From positions 1 through 49,446 of the forward strand of contig JACPTI010000144.1 in assembly GCA_016192845.1 (NCBI GenBank): DNA of 49,446 bases. Reading direction: 5' to 3'. A program made the translations under genes and the position numbers. This DNA comes from Acidobacteriota bacterium. Lineage in GTDB: Bacteria > Acidobacteriota > Vicinamibacteria > Vicinamibacterales > UBA2999. Positions 34,723-45,203 of this stretch are shown here, in pieces (within the stretch, counting starts at the first letter, position 1; the number at the start of each line of letters is the position of its first letter). Under the pieces are notes generated by a model. It was not told the origin of the DNA. It saw nothing but the letters and a program-made list of their open reading frames with translations, and searched no databases.

Positions 34723-35819
34723 TTGGGCGCGGCGCGGAGCGCCGCGAGGGCCCGTTCGTGGTTCCAGTCGGCGAGAAAAATCTGTCCTTCCCGCCCGCCG
34801 CCGCGGCTCGATGTCCAGGCAATCCGTCGTCCGTCGGGCGACGGGACCGGCAGGCCGTCGAACCCGTCTGAGTAGGTGATCCGGACCGGCGCCTTCCGTC
34901 CCTCGACGTCGACCATGAAGATTTCGAAGTTCTCGAACCCGAGCTTGTTCGCGGCAAACAGAATGTATTCACCCGACGGATGAATGTACGGCGCCCAGCT
35001 CATCGCGCCGAAGTCCGTGATCTGCCTGGCGTCGGTCCCGTCGGGCTTCATCGTCCAGACGTCGGCGATAAGCCCCTTTTCGTCGAAGCGGCGCCAGACG
35101 ATCCGCGTGCCGTCGGGCGAGAAGAAGGGACCGCCGTCGTACCCGGGGACGCGCGTGAGCCGCCGCTGGTCCGAGCCGTCGGCGCGCATGATGTAGATCT
35201 CCGCGAAGTAGCTCGGGTCGATCTCAAGCTGCTTCTGCTCGGCCGCCGCCAGCGTGCGGGTGTAGGCGTCGCGCGTCGACGAAAAGACAATCCACTGCCC
35301 GTCGGGGGAATAGCTTCCTTCGGCATCGTAGCCGCGGACGCTGGTCAGCCGCGTGTACTGCCCGGACTTCTCCGAGAGCGCATAAATCTCGAACTCGGGG
35401 TCGTAGTCCCACGCGTAGCGGCGCTCTTTGCCCGACGCGCGGAAGTCGAGCTCTTCCTGCTGCAGCGCCTTCGACCGTGGATCGTGGTGGGTAGAGGCGA
35501 ACAGGATCTGATCGCTGCCGGGCCGGAAGAACGAGCATGTCGTCTTGCCGTGGCCGGGCGAGATCCGCTTGGTGTCGCCGGACGCGAAGTCGAGCGCGTA
35601 AATCTGGTAGAAGGGGTTGCCCGGCTCGCGCTCGCTCTGGAAGACGAGCCGACGGCCGTCGGGCGACCAGTAGCCTTCGCCCGCGCGCCGCCCCTCGACG
35701 GTCAGCCGGCGCACGCGCGACAGGAAGTCGCTCTCCCGGAACTCGGCGGGCGCCTGCGCGCCGACAGCCGCGGTGCCGAGCAAGGCTGCGGCCAGGACTC
35801 CCCGGACAACGCTCGTCAT
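34674..35819 (-). CDS. TolB-like beta-propeller protein (PD40 repeats), secreted
   Basis: 381 residues with signal peptide (VLAAALLGTAAVGAQA) and six or more PD40/WD40-like blades: YWSPDGRRLVFQSER, SYSPDGQWIVFSSTR, FFSPDGTRIVWRRF, WAPYIHPSGEYILFAAN, VPSPDGRRIAWTSSR. Such propellers bind peptides or partner proteins. It is transcribed with the M28 peptidase. The end of the protein (RGQTPVTTRSGVRPR) and the TGA come from the GGGGTCTGACCCC repeat, so the native C-terminus was probably lost. Confidence 0.85.
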   Translation of the reverse strand: MTSVVRGVLAAALLGTAAVGAQAPAEFRESDFLSRVRRLTVEGRRAGEGYWSPDGRRLVFQSEREPGNPFYQIYALDFASGDTKRISPGHGKTTCSFFRPGSDQILFASTHHDPRSKALQQEELDFRASGKERRYAWDYDPEFEIYALSEKSGQYTRLTSVRGYDAEGSYSPDGQWIVFSSTRDAYTRTLAAAEQKQLEIDPSYFAEIYIMRADGSDQRRLTRVPGYDGGPFFSPDGTRIVWRRFDEKGLIADVWTMKPDGTDARQITDFGAMSWAPYIHPSGEYILFAANKLGFENFEIFMVDVEGRKAPVRITYSDGFDGLPVPSPDGRRIAWTSSRGGGREGQIFLADWNHERALAALRAAPNRGQTPVTTRSGVRPR

Positions 35820-35839
35820 GGCAGCATCGTTATACCATT

Positions 35840-35901
35840 GGACCGCTATACGGCTCCAAACGAGAATTTTGTACCCGCTGTGACAAGCCGTATAGCGGTC
35901 C
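35840..35901. repeat. 62-bp hairpin element, copy 2
   Basis: Same 16-base terminal inverted repeats as at 18702-18763 and the same 30-base loop except one C to T change. Lies between the TolB-like gene and the penicillin-binding protein, 20 bases upstream of the former's start. Confidence 0.9.
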
Positions 35902-35912
35902 TAGGCGAAGCC

Positions 35913-35947
35913 CTTGGCTGGTTGGTGGTTGGTAGTTGGTGGTTGCG
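35913..35947. repeat. Heptanucleotide array 12 (GGTTGGT), single arm
   Basis: CTTGGCT, GGTTGGT, GGTTGGT, AGTTGGT, GGTTGCG. It directly follows the second 62-bp element and ends 8 bases before the GTG start of the penicillin-binding protein. Confidence 0.85.
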
Positions 35948-35955
35948 GGCAAACC

Positions 35956-37977
35956 GTGCGTGTTGCTGACCTTCGCGCCCTGTCGCGCCGCGACTGGCTG
36001 GTCGCCGCAGCCGGGGGAATCGCCCTGGTGCTGCTCACCATGGCGACGGTCTGGACGGCCCGCCACGCGTGGGCGATCTACGGACTGAACCGCGGCGTCG
36101 GCGACACCGTCTTCTACGATGCGGCCGGCCGGCCGTGGTTCCGCCTCGACGAGCAGCGCCGCGACGTGCCGCTCGACCGGATCTCGACCTACTTCAAGGA
36201 CGCGGTGATCGCCATCGAAGACCACCGCTTCTACCTGCACCCCGGCGTCGACCCGCTCGCGCTGACTCGCGCCGCGGTGCACAACCTGCGGTCGGAGAGC
36301 GGCACGCAGGGCGGCAGCACGATCACGCAGCAGCTGGCCCGGACCCTGTTCCTGTCGAACACGCGCACCTACGGGCGCAAGCTGCAGGAAGCCGCGCTGG
36401 CGCTGCTGCTCGAGCTCTTCCTCTCCAAGCGCGAGATTCTCGAGCTCTACTTCAACCGCATCTACCTGAGCGGCGGCATCTACGGCATCGAGACGATGTC
36501 GCAGAAGGTGTTCGGCAAGCCGGCGTCCGATCTGACGCTCGGCGAGGCCGCGCTCATCGCGGGCATCATCCGCGCGCCGGCGTCGTATTCGCCCTGGACG
36601 CACCTTGACGCGGCTCGCCGGCGCAGCCTCCTCGTCCTGCGACGGATGCGAGAGGAGGGGAAGATCACCGCGGACGAAGAGCAGGCGGCGCGGCGCGAGC
36701 GGATCGGCGTGCAGCCGCCCCCGCGCGTCACCTCCGCGAAGCACGGCTACGCCAAGGAGTTTCTTCGGCAGCAGTTTCGGAACATCTACGGCGGCGATCA
36801 TCCGCCCGACTGGCAGGTCCACACCACGTTCGTCCCCGTGATTCAGGATGCGGCCGAGCGGGCGGTGCGCGACGGCCTGCGGCGGCTCGGGGTGAAGGGG
36901 CTGCAGGCGGTGCTCGTTGCCATGGATTCGCAGACCGGGAACCTCCTGGCGGTCGTCGGCGGCTCCGACTTCGCGGTGACGACCTTCAATCGGGCGGTGC
37001 GCAGCCGCCGGCAGCCCGGGTCGGCGTTCAAGCCGTTCGTGTACGCCGCGGCGCTCGAGCGCGGGCTGTCGCCGGTCTCCACGATCACAGGGCTGCAGGA
37101 GGTCGCGATTGACGCGCCGAGCGGCGTCTGGATTCCGCGCGACGAGCGCGACGCCGAGCGGAACGAGATGACGCTGCGCGCGGCGCTCCTCGAGTCGAAC
37201 AACGCGGCAGCGGTGCTGCTGCAGCAGCAGCTCGGGAGCACGCCGGTCCTGCGCCTGGCGCGCGACCTCGGCGTGCCGGATCAGCCCGACGTGCCGTCGC
37301 TGGCACTTGGCAGCGGCCTGGTCACCCCGCTCGACCTGACGGCGGCGTACGCGGTGTTCCCGACGCTCGGCTATCGGGTCAGGCCGCGCGGGATCGTAGC
37401 CGTCCGCAACGCGCAGGGCGAGGTCGTGCACCGCGTCCACGTCGAGCGCGAGCGGATCCTCTCCGAGCAGGTCGCGTTTCAGATGGTCTCGATGCTCCAG
37501 GACGTCGTGAACCGCGGGACCGGCGCGGCGGCCAGGCGGTACGGCGTGCGCGGACCGGTCGGTGGCAAGACGGGATCGACCAACGACTACCGCGACGCCT
37601 GGTTCGTCGGCTTCTCCTCGTCCGTGGTGGCCGGCGTCTGGGTCGGGCTCGACCAGCCGGCGCGGATTCGCGACGACGGCTCGGGCGCAGCCGTCGCGCT
37701 CCCGATCTGGGCCGACTTCATGCGCCGCGTGGCACGGCAGCTGCCCGTAGCGCCGATTGCGCCGCCGGCGGATCTTCACGGCGAAGAGCTCTGCCTGTTG
37801 TCGTACCTGCGTCCGCTCGACGGGTGCCCGACGTATATCGAGTACTTCAAGGACGGCGACGACATCCCGAGCCGCCTCTGTCCGATCCACTCCGGCAGCT
37901 TCAAACAGCGTGCAGAACGCGCGATGCGAGGGCTGCTGAGCTCGCTTGGTGAGGGTCTGAAGACCATTTTCCGGTAG
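35956..37977 (+). CDS. Class A penicillin-binding protein (PBP1-type)
   Basis: A 673-residue bifunctional murein synthase. One N-terminal membrane helix (LVAAAGGIALVLLTMATVW) is followed by glycosyltransferase GT51 (IAIEDHRFYLHPGVD with the catalytic Glu, GGSTITQQLARTLFLSN, IYLSGGIYGIETMSQ). The transpeptidase has SxxK in RRQPGSAFKPFVYAAALE, SxN in LLESNNAAAVLLQ and KTG in GGKTGSTNDYRDAWFVGF. GTG 35956 is chosen; the frame upstream is repeat. All catalytic residues are intact. Confidence 0.94.
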   Translation: MRVADLRALSRRDWLVAAAGGIALVLLTMATVWTARHAWAIYGLNRGVGDTVFYDAAGRPWFRLDEQRRDVPLDRISTYFKDAVIAIEDHRFYLHPGVDPLALTRAAVHNLRSESGTQGGSTITQQLARTLFLSNTRTYGRKLQEAALALLLELFLSKREILELYFNRIYLSGGIYGIETMSQKVFGKPASDLTLGEAALIAGIIRAPASYSPWTHLDAARRRSLLVLRRMREEGKITADEEQAARRERIGVQPPPRVTSAKHGYAKEFLRQQFRNIYGGDHPPDWQVHTTFVPVIQDAAERAVRDGLRRLGVKGLQAVLVAMDSQTGNLLAVVGGSDFAVTTFNRAVRSRRQPGSAFKPFVYAAALERGLSPVSTITGLQEVAIDAPSGVWIPRDERDAERNEMTLRAALLESNNAAAVLLQQQLGSTPVLRLARDLGVPDQPDVPSLALGSGLVTPLDLTAAYAVFPTLGYRVRPRGIVAVRNAQGEVVHRVHVERERILSEQVAFQMVSMLQDVVNRGTGAAARRYGVRGPVGGKTGSTNDYRDAWFVGFSSSVVAGVWVGLDQPARIRDDGSGAAVALPIWADFMRRVARQLPVAPIAPPADLHGEELCLLSYLRPLDGCPTYIEYFKDGDDIPSRLCPIHSGSFKQRAERAMRGLLSSLGEGLKTIFR

Positions 37978-38046
37978 ACCCGCCGCCGCAACCGCTGAAA
38001 CCGCGCCGCGGCGGCCCACGTATCAAGTACCATCATTGGGATTCCC

Positions 38047-39141
38047 ATGTCGCGACCATTCAGCCTTGCTGCGCTCGTCCTGTCCGCCGCCGTTGCCGGT
38101 TGCAGCGGCGGCGAAGGCCAGGCCGCCTCTGAGGGCGGTCCGGGGCCCGGCGCGTTTCCGCCCACCGAAGTGCAGACGGTCACGCTCGAGCCGCGTCCGC
38201 TCCCGCAGACCACCGAGTACGTGGCGATGATCCGTTCGCTGCGCTCGACGACCGTGCAGCCGCAGGTCGAGGGTTTCGTCCGCGAGATTTTCGTCCGCGC
38301 CGGGGATCGTGTGAGCGCCGGCCGGCCGCTGGTGCAGATCGATCCAGACAAGCAGCAGGCCACGGTGGCCACCACCGAGTCGCAGCGCGCCTCGCGCGAG
38401 GCGGACCTGGCGTTTACGCGGCAGCAGCTCGCGCGGATGCAGAAGCTCTACGAGGCGGGCGCCGTGAGCCGGGCCGAGCTGGATCAGGCGGATACGGCGT
38501 ACAAGAACGCCGACGCGCAGCTCGCCGCTGTCCAGTCGCTCATTCGCGAGCACCAGGTCGAGCTGCAGTACTACCGGGTAACGGCGCCGACTGCCGGGAT
38601 CGTCGGGGATATTCCCGTGCGGCAGGGTGACCGCGTCACCCCGTCGACGGTGATTACGACGATCGATCAGGCCGAGGGGCTCGAGGCCTACATCAACGTC
38701 CCGCTCGAGCGCGCCACGGACCTCCGTCCCGGGTTGACGGTGGAGCTGCTCGACGCCGGCGGCGCGGTCATCGGTTCGAACCCGATTACCTTCATCGCGC
38801 CTCGGGCGGATGACGCGACCCAGTCGGTGCTCGTCAAGGCGACGCTGCGGCAGATGCCGCCGGGTGTCCGCGTGATGCAGTACGTCCGGGCGCGGATCGT
38901 GTGGAGCACCGAGCCGGTGCTCGCGGTGCCGATCGTCGCCGTGACACGCCTCGCCGGCCAGCACTTCGTCTTCGTCGCCGAGCAGGGCGAGCGAGGGTTC
39001 ATCGCGCGCCAGAAGCCGGTGACCATTGCCTCGGTCATCGGCGATGCGTACGTCGTCCGCAGCGGCCTCGAGCCGGGCGCGCGCGTCATCGTGTCCAATA
39101 TCCAGAGGCTTGGCGACGGTGCGCCAGTCAAACCCTCGTGA
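38047..39141 (+). CDS. RND efflux periplasmic adaptor (membrane-fusion lipoprotein)
   Basis: 364 residues, AcrA/MexA type. Lipobox LSAAVAGC near residue 20, then barrel-sandwich/lipoyl halves (TVQPQVEGFVREIFVRAGDRV and YRVTAPTAGIVGDIPVRQGD) separated by an alpha-helical hairpin (about 110-175), a beta-barrel, and a membrane-proximal domain. It bridges the inner-membrane pump and the outer-membrane channel encoded next. Substrates unknown. Confidence 0.93.
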   Translation: MSRPFSLAALVLSAAVAGCSGGEGQAASEGGPGPGAFPPTEVQTVTLEPRPLPQTTEYVAMIRSLRSTTVQPQVEGFVREIFVRAGDRVSAGRPLVQIDPDKQQATVATTESQRASREADLAFTRQQLARMQKLYEAGAVSRAELDQADTAYKNADAQLAAVQSLIREHQVELQYYRVTAPTAGIVGDIPVRQGDRVTPSTVITTIDQAEGLEAYINVPLERATDLRPGLTVELLDAGGAVIGSNPITFIAPRADDATQSVLVKATLRQMPPGVRVMQYVRARIVWSTEPVLAVPIVAVTRLAGQHFVFVAEQGERGFIARQKPVTIASVIGDAYVVRSGLEPGARVIVSNIQRLGDGAPVKPS

Positions 39142-39148
39142 ACCATGA

Positions 39149-39197
39149 CGCCAGAGCCCGGAGCCTGAAGCCCAACGCCCAAAGCCTTGAGCCGTGT
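39149..39197. repeat. Heptanucleotide array 13 (GCCCAAA-type), single arm
   Basis: CGCCAGA, GCCCGGA, GCCTGAA, GCCCAAC, GCCCAAA, GCCTTGA, GCCGTGT. The GTG start of the RND pump (39194) is in the last unit. The same unit type occurs in arrays 8 and 14. Confidence 0.9.
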
Positions 39198-42100
39198 TTG
39201 TCGACACCTTCATCAAACGGCCGATTCTTGCCACCGTCTGCTCGCTGGTGATCGTGCTGGCGGGCGCGCTGGCGATCCCGGCGATGCCGGTCGCGCAGTA
39301 CCCGGACGTGGCGCCGCCCACGGTGTCGGTCTTCGCCATCTATACCGGCGCGAACGCCGAGACGGTGGAGACCGCCGTCACGACGCCGCTCGAGCAGGCG
39401 ATCAACGGCGTCGAGGGCATGCTGTACATGTCCTCGTCGAGCACGAACAGCGGCATGAGCCAGATCACGGTCACCTTCGACGTCACCCGCAACCCGGACA
39501 TCGCCGCGGTCGACGTGCAGAACCGTGTCAATCAGGCGATGGGACGGCTGCCGGCCGAAGTGCGCCAGACCGGTGTGACCGTCCAGAAGTCCGCGAACAA
39601 CTTCATCATGGCCGCGGGCGTGTACTCGGAGCGCGGCGAATACGACTCGCTGTTCATCTCGAATTATCTCGACGTCTACGTCAAGGACGCGCTCAAGCGC
39701 GTCCCCGGCGTCGCCGACGTGATGATCTTCGGCGAGCGGAAGTACTCGATGCGTCTCTGGCTGGATCCGCTCCGGCTGGCGGCGCGGCAGCTCACGGCGG
39801 GCGACGTCGTGAACGCGCTGCGGGAGCAGAACGTGAACGTGGCCGCCGGCAGCGTCGGCGACTCCCCGGCGCGGGCGGGCCAAACGTATCAGATGAGCGT
39901 CCGCGCCGCGGGACGCCTGCGGGAGCCGCAGGAGTTCGAGAACATCATCATCAAGGCGGGCGAGGGCGGGGCGCTCGTGCGCCTGAGCGACGTCGGCGCC
40001 GCCGAGCTCGGCGCCGAGACCTACGCCTCGACACTCCGCTTTCAGGGCGTCGAGGCGCTCGGCTTCGGGGTGATCGGGCTGCCGACGGCCAACGCGCTGG
40101 AGGTGCGCACCGGCGTCGACGCAGAGCTCGCGCGCCTGAGCCGGTTCTTCCCACCGGGCCTGCGGTACCGCATCGCGTTCGACACCACCACGGTGGTGCG
40201 GGAGTCGATCCGCGAGGTCGTCCAGACGCTGTTCGAAGCGGCGCTCCTCGTCGTCCTCGTGCTGTTCGTCTTCCTCCAGAGCGGGCGCGCCACGCTGATT
40301 CCGGCGTTGACGATCCCGGTCTCGCTCATCGGCGTGTTTGCGTTCGTGCACCTGCTCGACTTCTCGATCAACACGCTGACGCTCTTCGCGTTGATCCTCG
40401 CCACTGGCATCGTGGTCGACGACGCGATCGTGGTGATCGAGAACATCGAGCGGCACATCCGCGAATACAAGAAGACGGCGCGACAGGCCGCTTCGGAGGC
40501 GATGCGCGAGGTGCTCGGCGCCGTCATTGCGACCTCGCTGGTCGTCATGGCCGTCTTCGTGCCCGTCGCGTTCTTTCCGGGCACCACGGGACGGCTGTAC
40601 CAGCAGTTCGCGGTGACCATTGCGTTCGCCGTCGCCATTTCCGCGTTCAACTCCCTGACCCTGACGCCCGCGCTCTCGGCGCTGCTGTTGAAACACGGCG
40701 AGCACGGCAAGGGATGGTTCTTCCGTCCCATCGAAGCGGTCATTCGCGGCGGCACCGCGGTGTACGTGCGCGTGGTCGCCGGGTTGATGCGGGTGAGATG
40801 GGCGCTCGTCGTCGTGTTCGCCGGTCTGCTCGGGGTCACCTACGCGGTCTACATGCGGGTGCCGCAGGCGTTCCTGCCCGACGAGGACCCCGGCTGGTTC
40901 ATCACGATCGTCCAGGCGCCGGCCGGCGCGTCGCTCGAGTACACGGACAATGCCATCGCGGAGGCCGAGCAGATCCTGATGCAGACGCCGGAAGTCGAGT
41001 CGGTCTTCTCGGTGGGCGGCTTCAGCTTCGCCGGCAGCGCGCCGAACACCGGCATGATCTTCACGCTGCTCAAGCCGTTCGAGGAGCGGCAGGGCGACCA
41101 GCGCCGCCTGCAGGCGCTGCTGCCGCGGCTCCAGGGGCGGCTGGTCGGCATTCAGAGCGCCATGGTGATTCCGTTCGCGCCGCCCGCGATCTTCGGCCTC
41201 GGCGAGTTCGGCGGCTTCCAGATGCAGGTGCTCGACCAGACGGGGAGCGGCGACATCCAGGCGCTTGCGGCGAACACGCAGGCGCTGATTGGGGCCTCCC
41301 AGCAGTCGCCCATCGTGCGGGGGCTGTTCAGCGGGTTCACCGCGAACGATCCCCAGCTGGCGGTCGACATCGACCGCGACAAGGCGCAGAGCCTGGGCCT
41401 GCCGATGAGCGAAATCACGAGCGCGATGCAGATCTATCTCGGGTCGGCGTACGTGAACGACTTCGATTTCAACAACCGCGCGTACCGCGTCTACGTCCAG
41501 GCGGCCCGCGACTACCGGTCCGATCCGGACGATCTCGGTCAGTACTACGCGCGCACGGCCGGCGGCAAGATGGTGCCGCTCACCAGCGTGGTCCGCGTCC
41601 GCGAGACGACGGCGCCGCAGGTGATCAACCACTTCAACCTGTTCCGCTCGACGACCGTCAACGGGGCGGCCGCGCCCGGCTACAGCTCCGGCCAGGCGCT
41701 GGCCGAGATGGAGCGCCTCGCCGCGACGGCGCTGCCCCAGGGGTTCGGGTCCGCCTGGTCCGGCATCTCCCTCGAGGAGATCGAGGCGGGCGGCCAGTCG
41801 ACGGCGATCTTCGGCATCGGGCTCCTGCTCGTGTACCTGACGCTCGCCGCGCAGTACGAGTCGCTCGTGCTTCCGTTCATCGTGCTGCTCGGCGTGCCGC
41901 TGGCGGTGCTCGGGGCGCTCTCCGCGCAGTGGATGCGCGGGCTGCAGAACGACCTCTATTGCCAGGTGGGGCTGGTGCTCCTCATTGCGCTGGCCGCGAA
42001 GAATGCAATCCTGATCGTCGAGTTCGCCGAGCAGTTGCGGCGCCGGGGCCTGTCGATCGTGGAGGCGGCGATCGAGGCGGCACGCATCCGGCTGCGGCCG

Positions 42101-42319
42101 ATCCTGATGACGTCGCTGACGTTCATCCTCGGCGTGATGCCGCTCGTGTTCGCGACGGGCGCCGGCCAGGAGGCGCGGCACTCGGTCGGCACCGCCGTGG
42201 CGGGCGGAATGGTCTTCGCCACGTTCCTGAACATCGTGTTCATTCCCGTGCTCTACGTGGTCGTGCGGACGATCGTCCCGGGCCGGGTGACGCGCGAGGA
42301 GGCGCCCACCCATGCGTAG
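39194..42319 (+). CDS. RND multidrug efflux permease (HAE1, AcrB-like)
   Basis: 1041 residues. [35 protein letters not shown] and [12 protein letters not shown] are classic HAE1 openings. Helix 4 keeps the proton-relay [16 protein letters not shown] (two Asp). Twelve membrane segments and two large periplasmic loops are evident. The start GTG 39194 is provided by the heptanucleotide array with no clear Shine-Dalgarno. It overlaps the outer-membrane channel gene by 8 bases. Confidence 0.95.
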   Translation: MFVDTFIKRPILATVCSLVIVLAGALAIPAMPVAQYPDVAPPTVSVFAIYTGANAETVETAVTTPLEQAINGVEGMLYMSSSSTNSGMSQITVTFDVTRNPDIAAVDVQNRVNQAMGRLPAEVRQTGVTVQKSANNFIMAAGVYSERGEYDSLFISNYLDVYVKDALKRVPGVADVMIFGERKYSMRLWLDPLRLAARQLTAGDVVNALREQNVNVAAGSVGDSPARAGQTYQMSVRAAGRLREPQEFENIIIKAGEGGALVRLSDVGAAELGAETYASTLRFQGVEALGFGVIGLPTANALEVRTGVDAELARLSRFFPPGLRYRIAFDTTTVVRESIREVVQTLFEAALLVVLVLFVFLQSGRATLIPALTIPVSLIGVFAFVHLLDFSINTLTLFALILATGIVVDDAIVVIENIERHIREYKKTARQAASEAMREVLGAVIATSLVVMAVFVPVAFFPGTTGRLYQQFAVTIAFAVAISAFNSLTLTPALSALLLKHGEHGKGWFFRPIEAVIRGGTAVYVRVVAGLMRVRWALVVVFAGLLGVTYAVYMRVPQAFLPDEDPGWFITIVQAPAGASLEYTDNAIAEAEQILMQTPEVESVFSVGGFSFAGSAPNTGMIFTLLKPFEERQGDQRRLQALLPRLQGRLVGIQSAMVIPFAPPAIFGLGEFGGFQMQVLDQTGSGDIQALAANTQALIGASQQSPIVRGLFSGFTANDPQLAVDIDRDKAQSLGLPMSEITSAMQIYLGSAYVNDFDFNNRAYRVYVQAARDYRSDPDDLGQYYARTAGGKMVPLTSVVRVRETTAPQVINHFNLFRSTTVNGAAAPGYSSGQALAEMERLAATALPQGFGSAWSGISLEEIEAGGQSTAIFGIGLLLVYLTLAAQYESLVLPFIVLLGVPLAVLGALSAQWMRGLQNDLYCQVGLVLLIALAAKNAILIVEFAEQLRRRGLSIVEAAIEAARIRLRPILMTSLTFILGVMPLVFATGAGQEARHSVGTAVAGGMVFATFLNIVFIPVLYVVVRTIVPGRVTREEAPTHA

Positions 42320-43676
42320 GCGCCACAGGGGCCACCCTGAAGGTCGCTTCTCGAGCCGACCTAAAGGTCGGCCCCTACATTGGGCGGTGTTGTTGGCGGT
42401 CGCAGGGGCCGGCCTGCCCGGGGTCCCCGCCGCGCAAACGTGCGCGGCGGAGTGCGAGGTCGGCCCGGCGGCGCAGACGATGGAGCGCGTCACGTTCGAG
42501 GAGGCGATGCGGCGGGCGATTGCGAACCATCCGAACGTGCAACGAGCGGCCGCCGACATCATTCGCGCCGACGCCGTCCTCCAGCAGATCCGCGGCCGCG
42601 CGCTCCCCTCGATCGACGGGTCGTTGACGACGAACGTGATCGATCCGGTGACGCGCTTCGGTGGCAGCGCGATCTTCCCGCGCACGCAGACGGTGACCAC
42701 GGCGGGCGTCGCCGTGCCGCTCGTCACGCCGGTGCGCTGGGCGGAGCGGAATCAGGCGGCCGACCAGGTGCTGGTGTCCCAGCGCGGCCTCGACGAGGCG
42801 CGTCGGCAGGTTGCGGTGGCGGCCGGCCAGGCGTACCTCACGGTGAGCGCGCAGCGCCGCGTGCTCGAGCTGAACGAACGGGCGCGCGACAACGCGCGCG
42901 CGCACTACGAGTACGCCAACCAGCGCTTCCAGGGCGGCCTCGGCAGCCGTCTGAACGCCGTCCGTGCGGAGCAGGAGGTGTCGTCGAACGAGGCGCGGGT
43001 CGAAGAGGCGCAGCTCGGCGTGCGCCGCGCCCAGGAGGCGCTCGGCGTGTTGATGGCGGCCGACGGTCCGGTCGATGCGGCCGCGGATCCGGCGTTCGAC
43101 GTGCCGCCGCCCTCCGTGCCCGACCGGGAACTCGTCGCGGGACGGGAGGACGTCCGGACGATCCTGGCGCGGCAGTCGGCCGCCGAGCGGCGCGCGGGCG
43201 ACGCGTGGAAGGACTATCTGCCGTCCGTGACGGCGCTCTTCACGCCCGAGGTGCTGGCGCCGTCGGGCCTTTTCGCCAACGCCCGCTCCTGGCGCGCCTC
43301 CGTGCTCTTCACCGTCCCGTTGCTCGATTCAGGGCAGCGGCGCGGCCAGGCTCGCGAGCGGCAGGCGCTCGTCGATCTCGTGCGCGCCGAACGCACCAGC
43401 GCCGAGCGCCAGGCCGGCTCCGAGATTCGGACGGCGCGGGAAGCGGTGGCGGCCACCGAGCGCGCACTGACCCATGCGCGCCGGGCGGCCGAGCAGGCGA
43501 ACGAGGTCGTCCGCATCACGGACATCGCGTTCCGTGAAGGCGCGACGACGAACATCGAAGTGATCGACGCGCAGCGCCGGGCGCGCGACGCCGAAACGGC
43601 GGCCGCGATCGCCGAAGACGCGGTCCGCCGCGCGCGCCTCGAGCTGCTCGTCGCGACGGGGCGGTTTCCGCAATAA
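42312..43676 (+). CDS. TolC-family outer-membrane channel
   Basis: 454 residues with two OEP domains: [20 protein letters not shown] and the long helical hairpins ([43 protein letters not shown]). A signal peptide [19 protein letters not shown] follows an unusual n-region, [18 protein letters not shown], which is coded by a REP-like repeat (GCCGACC-TAAA-GGTCGGC then CTAC). A later start would remove the repeat but no ATG/GTG lies close to the hydrophobic core. It completes the tripartite pump. Confidence 0.92.
   Translation: MRRRHRGHPEGRFSSRPKGRPLHWAVLLAVAGAGLPGVPAAQTCAAECEVGPAAQTMERVTFEEAMRRAIANHPNVQRAAADIIRADAVLQQIRGRALPSIDGSLTTNVIDPVTRFGGSAIFPRTQTVTTAGVAVPLVTPVRWAERNQAADQVLVSQRGLDEARRQVAVAAGQAYLTVSAQRRVLELNERARDNARAHYEYANQRFQGGLGSRLNAVRAEQEVSSNEARVEEAQLGVRRAQEALGVLMAADGPVDAAADPAFDVPPPSVPDRELVAGREDVRTILARQSAAERRAGDAWKDYLPSVTALFTPEVLAPSGLFANARSWRASVLFTVPLLDSGQRRGQARERQALVDLVRAERTSAERQAGSEIRTAREAVAATERALTHARRAAEQANEVVRITDIAFREGATTNIEVIDAQRRARDAETAAAIAEDAVRRARLELLVATGRFPQ
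42355..42378 (+). repeat. REP-like palindrome with CTAC inside the channel-gene signal sequence
   Basis: GCCGACC-TAAA-GGTCGGC (42355-42372) then CCCTAC; on the minus strand GTAG plus palindrome. Same string as at 6477-6491. Translated as part of the n-region. Confidence 0.65.
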
Positions 43677-43680
43677 GTCG

Positions 43681-43743
43681 GCCTCGGGCTTCCGGCTTTG
43701 GGCTTCCGGCCCGAAGTCCAAAGCCCAAGGTCCAAAGCCTACT
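43681..43743. repeat. Heptanucleotide array 14 (GCTTTGG / GTCCAAA), perfect-register hairpin
   Basis: GCCTCGG, GCTTCCG, GCTTTGG, GCTTCCG, then GCCCGAA, GTCCAAA, GCCCAAG, GTCCAAA, GCCTACT: nine consecutive 7-mers without a break, the first four complementary to the last five. It separates two convergent genes and provides the stop of the 96-residue gene (43739-43741). Confidence 0.92.
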
Positions 43744-44029
43744 CCTTCACAACAGTCGTGCCGCCTCCGCCCCGCGTCGCCAGCGCCACGATCACGATGA
43801 GCAGGATCATGGCGACGATGCCGACGCCAATCCAGACCGGGTCGGCCCACCACTGGCCACCGCCCGTCTCGGTGATGTCGATATCGACGTTCGGCTGAAG
43901 GCCGCCACCGCCGCCGGGCTGCTGGTCGACGGCCAGGACATAGCCGCTGTCGGCCGCCGCTGCAGGCGTCAGCGTGCCGCCCGCCATTGCCGCGCCCAGA
44001 ACTGCCAGTAACGCGATTAGCACTCGCAT
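43739..44029 (-). CDS. Small envelope protein, 96 aa, unknown
   Basis: Signal peptide MRVLIALLAVLGAAMAG, a Gly-rich stretch (QQPGGGGG), then WWADPVWIGVGIVAMILLIVIVAL, a single membrane helix, and a short basic tail ending TTVVKE. GGAGG precedes ATG 44029. No family recognised. The stop codon is repeat-derived, so the native C-terminus may have differed. It overlaps what was once the end of the M48 peptidase gene. Confidence 0.7.
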   Translation of the reverse strand: MRVLIALLAVLGAAMAGGTLTPAAAADSGYVLAVDQQPGGGGGLQPNVDIDITETGGGQWWADPVWIGVGIVAMILLIVIVALATRGGGGTTVVKE

Positions 44030-44041
44030 AGCACTCCTCCG

Positions 44042-44596
44042 TGATCGCGTCGTACCGGTTGCTCGGGTTCGGATGGCTGCTCAGCCACTCCGGACTGCTG
44101 CGTCCACCCTGCTCGCCTGGATGATCTTGAACATGTTGGCCATCTCGCGGGGGTCGTACCCGGCGCGCGCCATGATCTGGGCACCGAGCAGGTCGGCCTG
44201 GCGTTCGTACTCGCGGCTGTACTTCAGGAAGTAGGCGCCGAGCCCGAACTGCGACCCCTGCGCGATCACCGTGCCGGCGGTGCCGCCGACGATCGCGCCG
44301 AGAATCTGTCCGGTGATTGCGCCGATCTGAAACGTCTGGCCCTTGGTCGCCTGGGCGGTGCCGTGCCGCAGCGCCACGTGCGCGATCTCGTGCGCCATGA
44401 CGCCGGCCATCTGCGCTTCGTTGCGTGCCGCCTCGATCATGCCGCGGTTGAGGAACATCGGCCCGCCGGGGAGCGCAAAGGCGTTGATCTGCTTCTGGTT
44501 GACGACATCGAACGAGTAGCGGAATCCGGCGTGGCGGAACTCCGCGGGAATCGCGACGACGAGGTTTTCGCCGACGTCCTCGACGTAGTCGTCCAC
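44042..44596 (-). pseudogene. M48 metalloprotease remnant, frameshifted
   Basis: Keeps VVNQKQINAFALPGGPMFLN, the zinc site VMAHEIAHVALRHG, the third ligand region YSREYERQADLLGAQIM and YDPREMANMFKIIQ. A single base missing near 44112-44118 then shifts the frame: the annotated frame ends in ASRVDAAVRSG, while the other frame goes on GGRSSPEWLSSHPNPSNRYD, the normal continuation. The N-terminal signal sequence and ~40 residues are also absent. Probably inactive for secretion, though the catalytic core is intact. Confidence 0.75.
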
Positions 44597-44597
44597 C

Positions 44598-45203
44598 CTA
44601 ATACCGGAGGACGACCCCGGCCGTGCCGCGCCAGAAGCTCAGGCGGGAGAGACCGGGGCGGGCGAAGGGGCCGTCGGCGCCGCTGGCTGCCTTGATATAG
44701 CGGAGGTCGAAGCGGAGGCCGGTCCGGAACGTCACCATCCCGATGGCGCCGGCGCCGATGTCCACGCCGAGCAGGTTCTTATCGACCGGGAAGAGTCCGG
44801 CCGCATGTTTGCTCCGGGCCTGCAGCAGGCCGACCCCGCCGACGACGTACGGCCGGAGCGACTCGCGGGTGATCGAGAGCGGCACCGCCAGGATCACGCT
44901 GCCCGTCAGCGTCGTCACGCGACTGCTCAGCACGAGACCCAGCGGATCGTCCCCCTGGAAGAACCCCGTCGTGTGCCCGAAGTCGGCCTCTACGCCGAGG
45001 AAGCCGTCGCTCAACAGCGTCACCGAGCCGCCGAGCGTCAGCTTGCGGCCGGCGCCTTCTTCGAAGATGAGGAACGTCGTCTCCGGGGCAAACGAGCTGC
45101 CGATGAAGGGCGTGATCAGCCAGTCGGCGGCCGCCTCCGACGGGTGCGCCGTGACGATCAGCGCAGCGACGAGCGCGAGCGCCGCCGGAGCCTTACGAGA
45201 CAA
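44598..45203 (-). CDS. Outer-membrane beta-barrel protein (OmpA-like barrel), 201 aa
   Basis: Signal peptide (ALALVAALIVTAHPSEAAA) and alternating strands (WLITPFIGSSF, LTLGGSVTLLSDGFLGVEADFGHTTGFF, LRPYVVGGVGLL, FRTGLRFDLRYIKA) ending in the aromatic GVVLRY, the usual barrel terminus. Probably an eight-stranded barrel of unknown role. TTG 45203 overlaps the upstream serine-hydrolase-like gene by 11 bases. Confidence 0.75.
   Translation of the reverse strand: MSRKAPAALALVAALIVTAHPSEAAADWLITPFIGSSFAPETTFLIFEEGAGRKLTLGGSVTLLSDGFLGVEADFGHTTGFFQGDDPLGLVLSSRVTTLTGSVILAVPLSITRESLRPYVVGGVGLLQARSKHAAGLFPVDKNLLGVDIGAGAIGMVTFRTGLRFDLRYIKAASGADGPFARPGLSRLSFWRGTAGVVLRY

Noticed and set aside
39128..42727. 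1199-codon minus-strand ORF opposite the RND pump
   Set aside because: Shadow frame with His/Arg/Asp-rich low-complexity sequence; the plus frame is a full AcrB-like protein.
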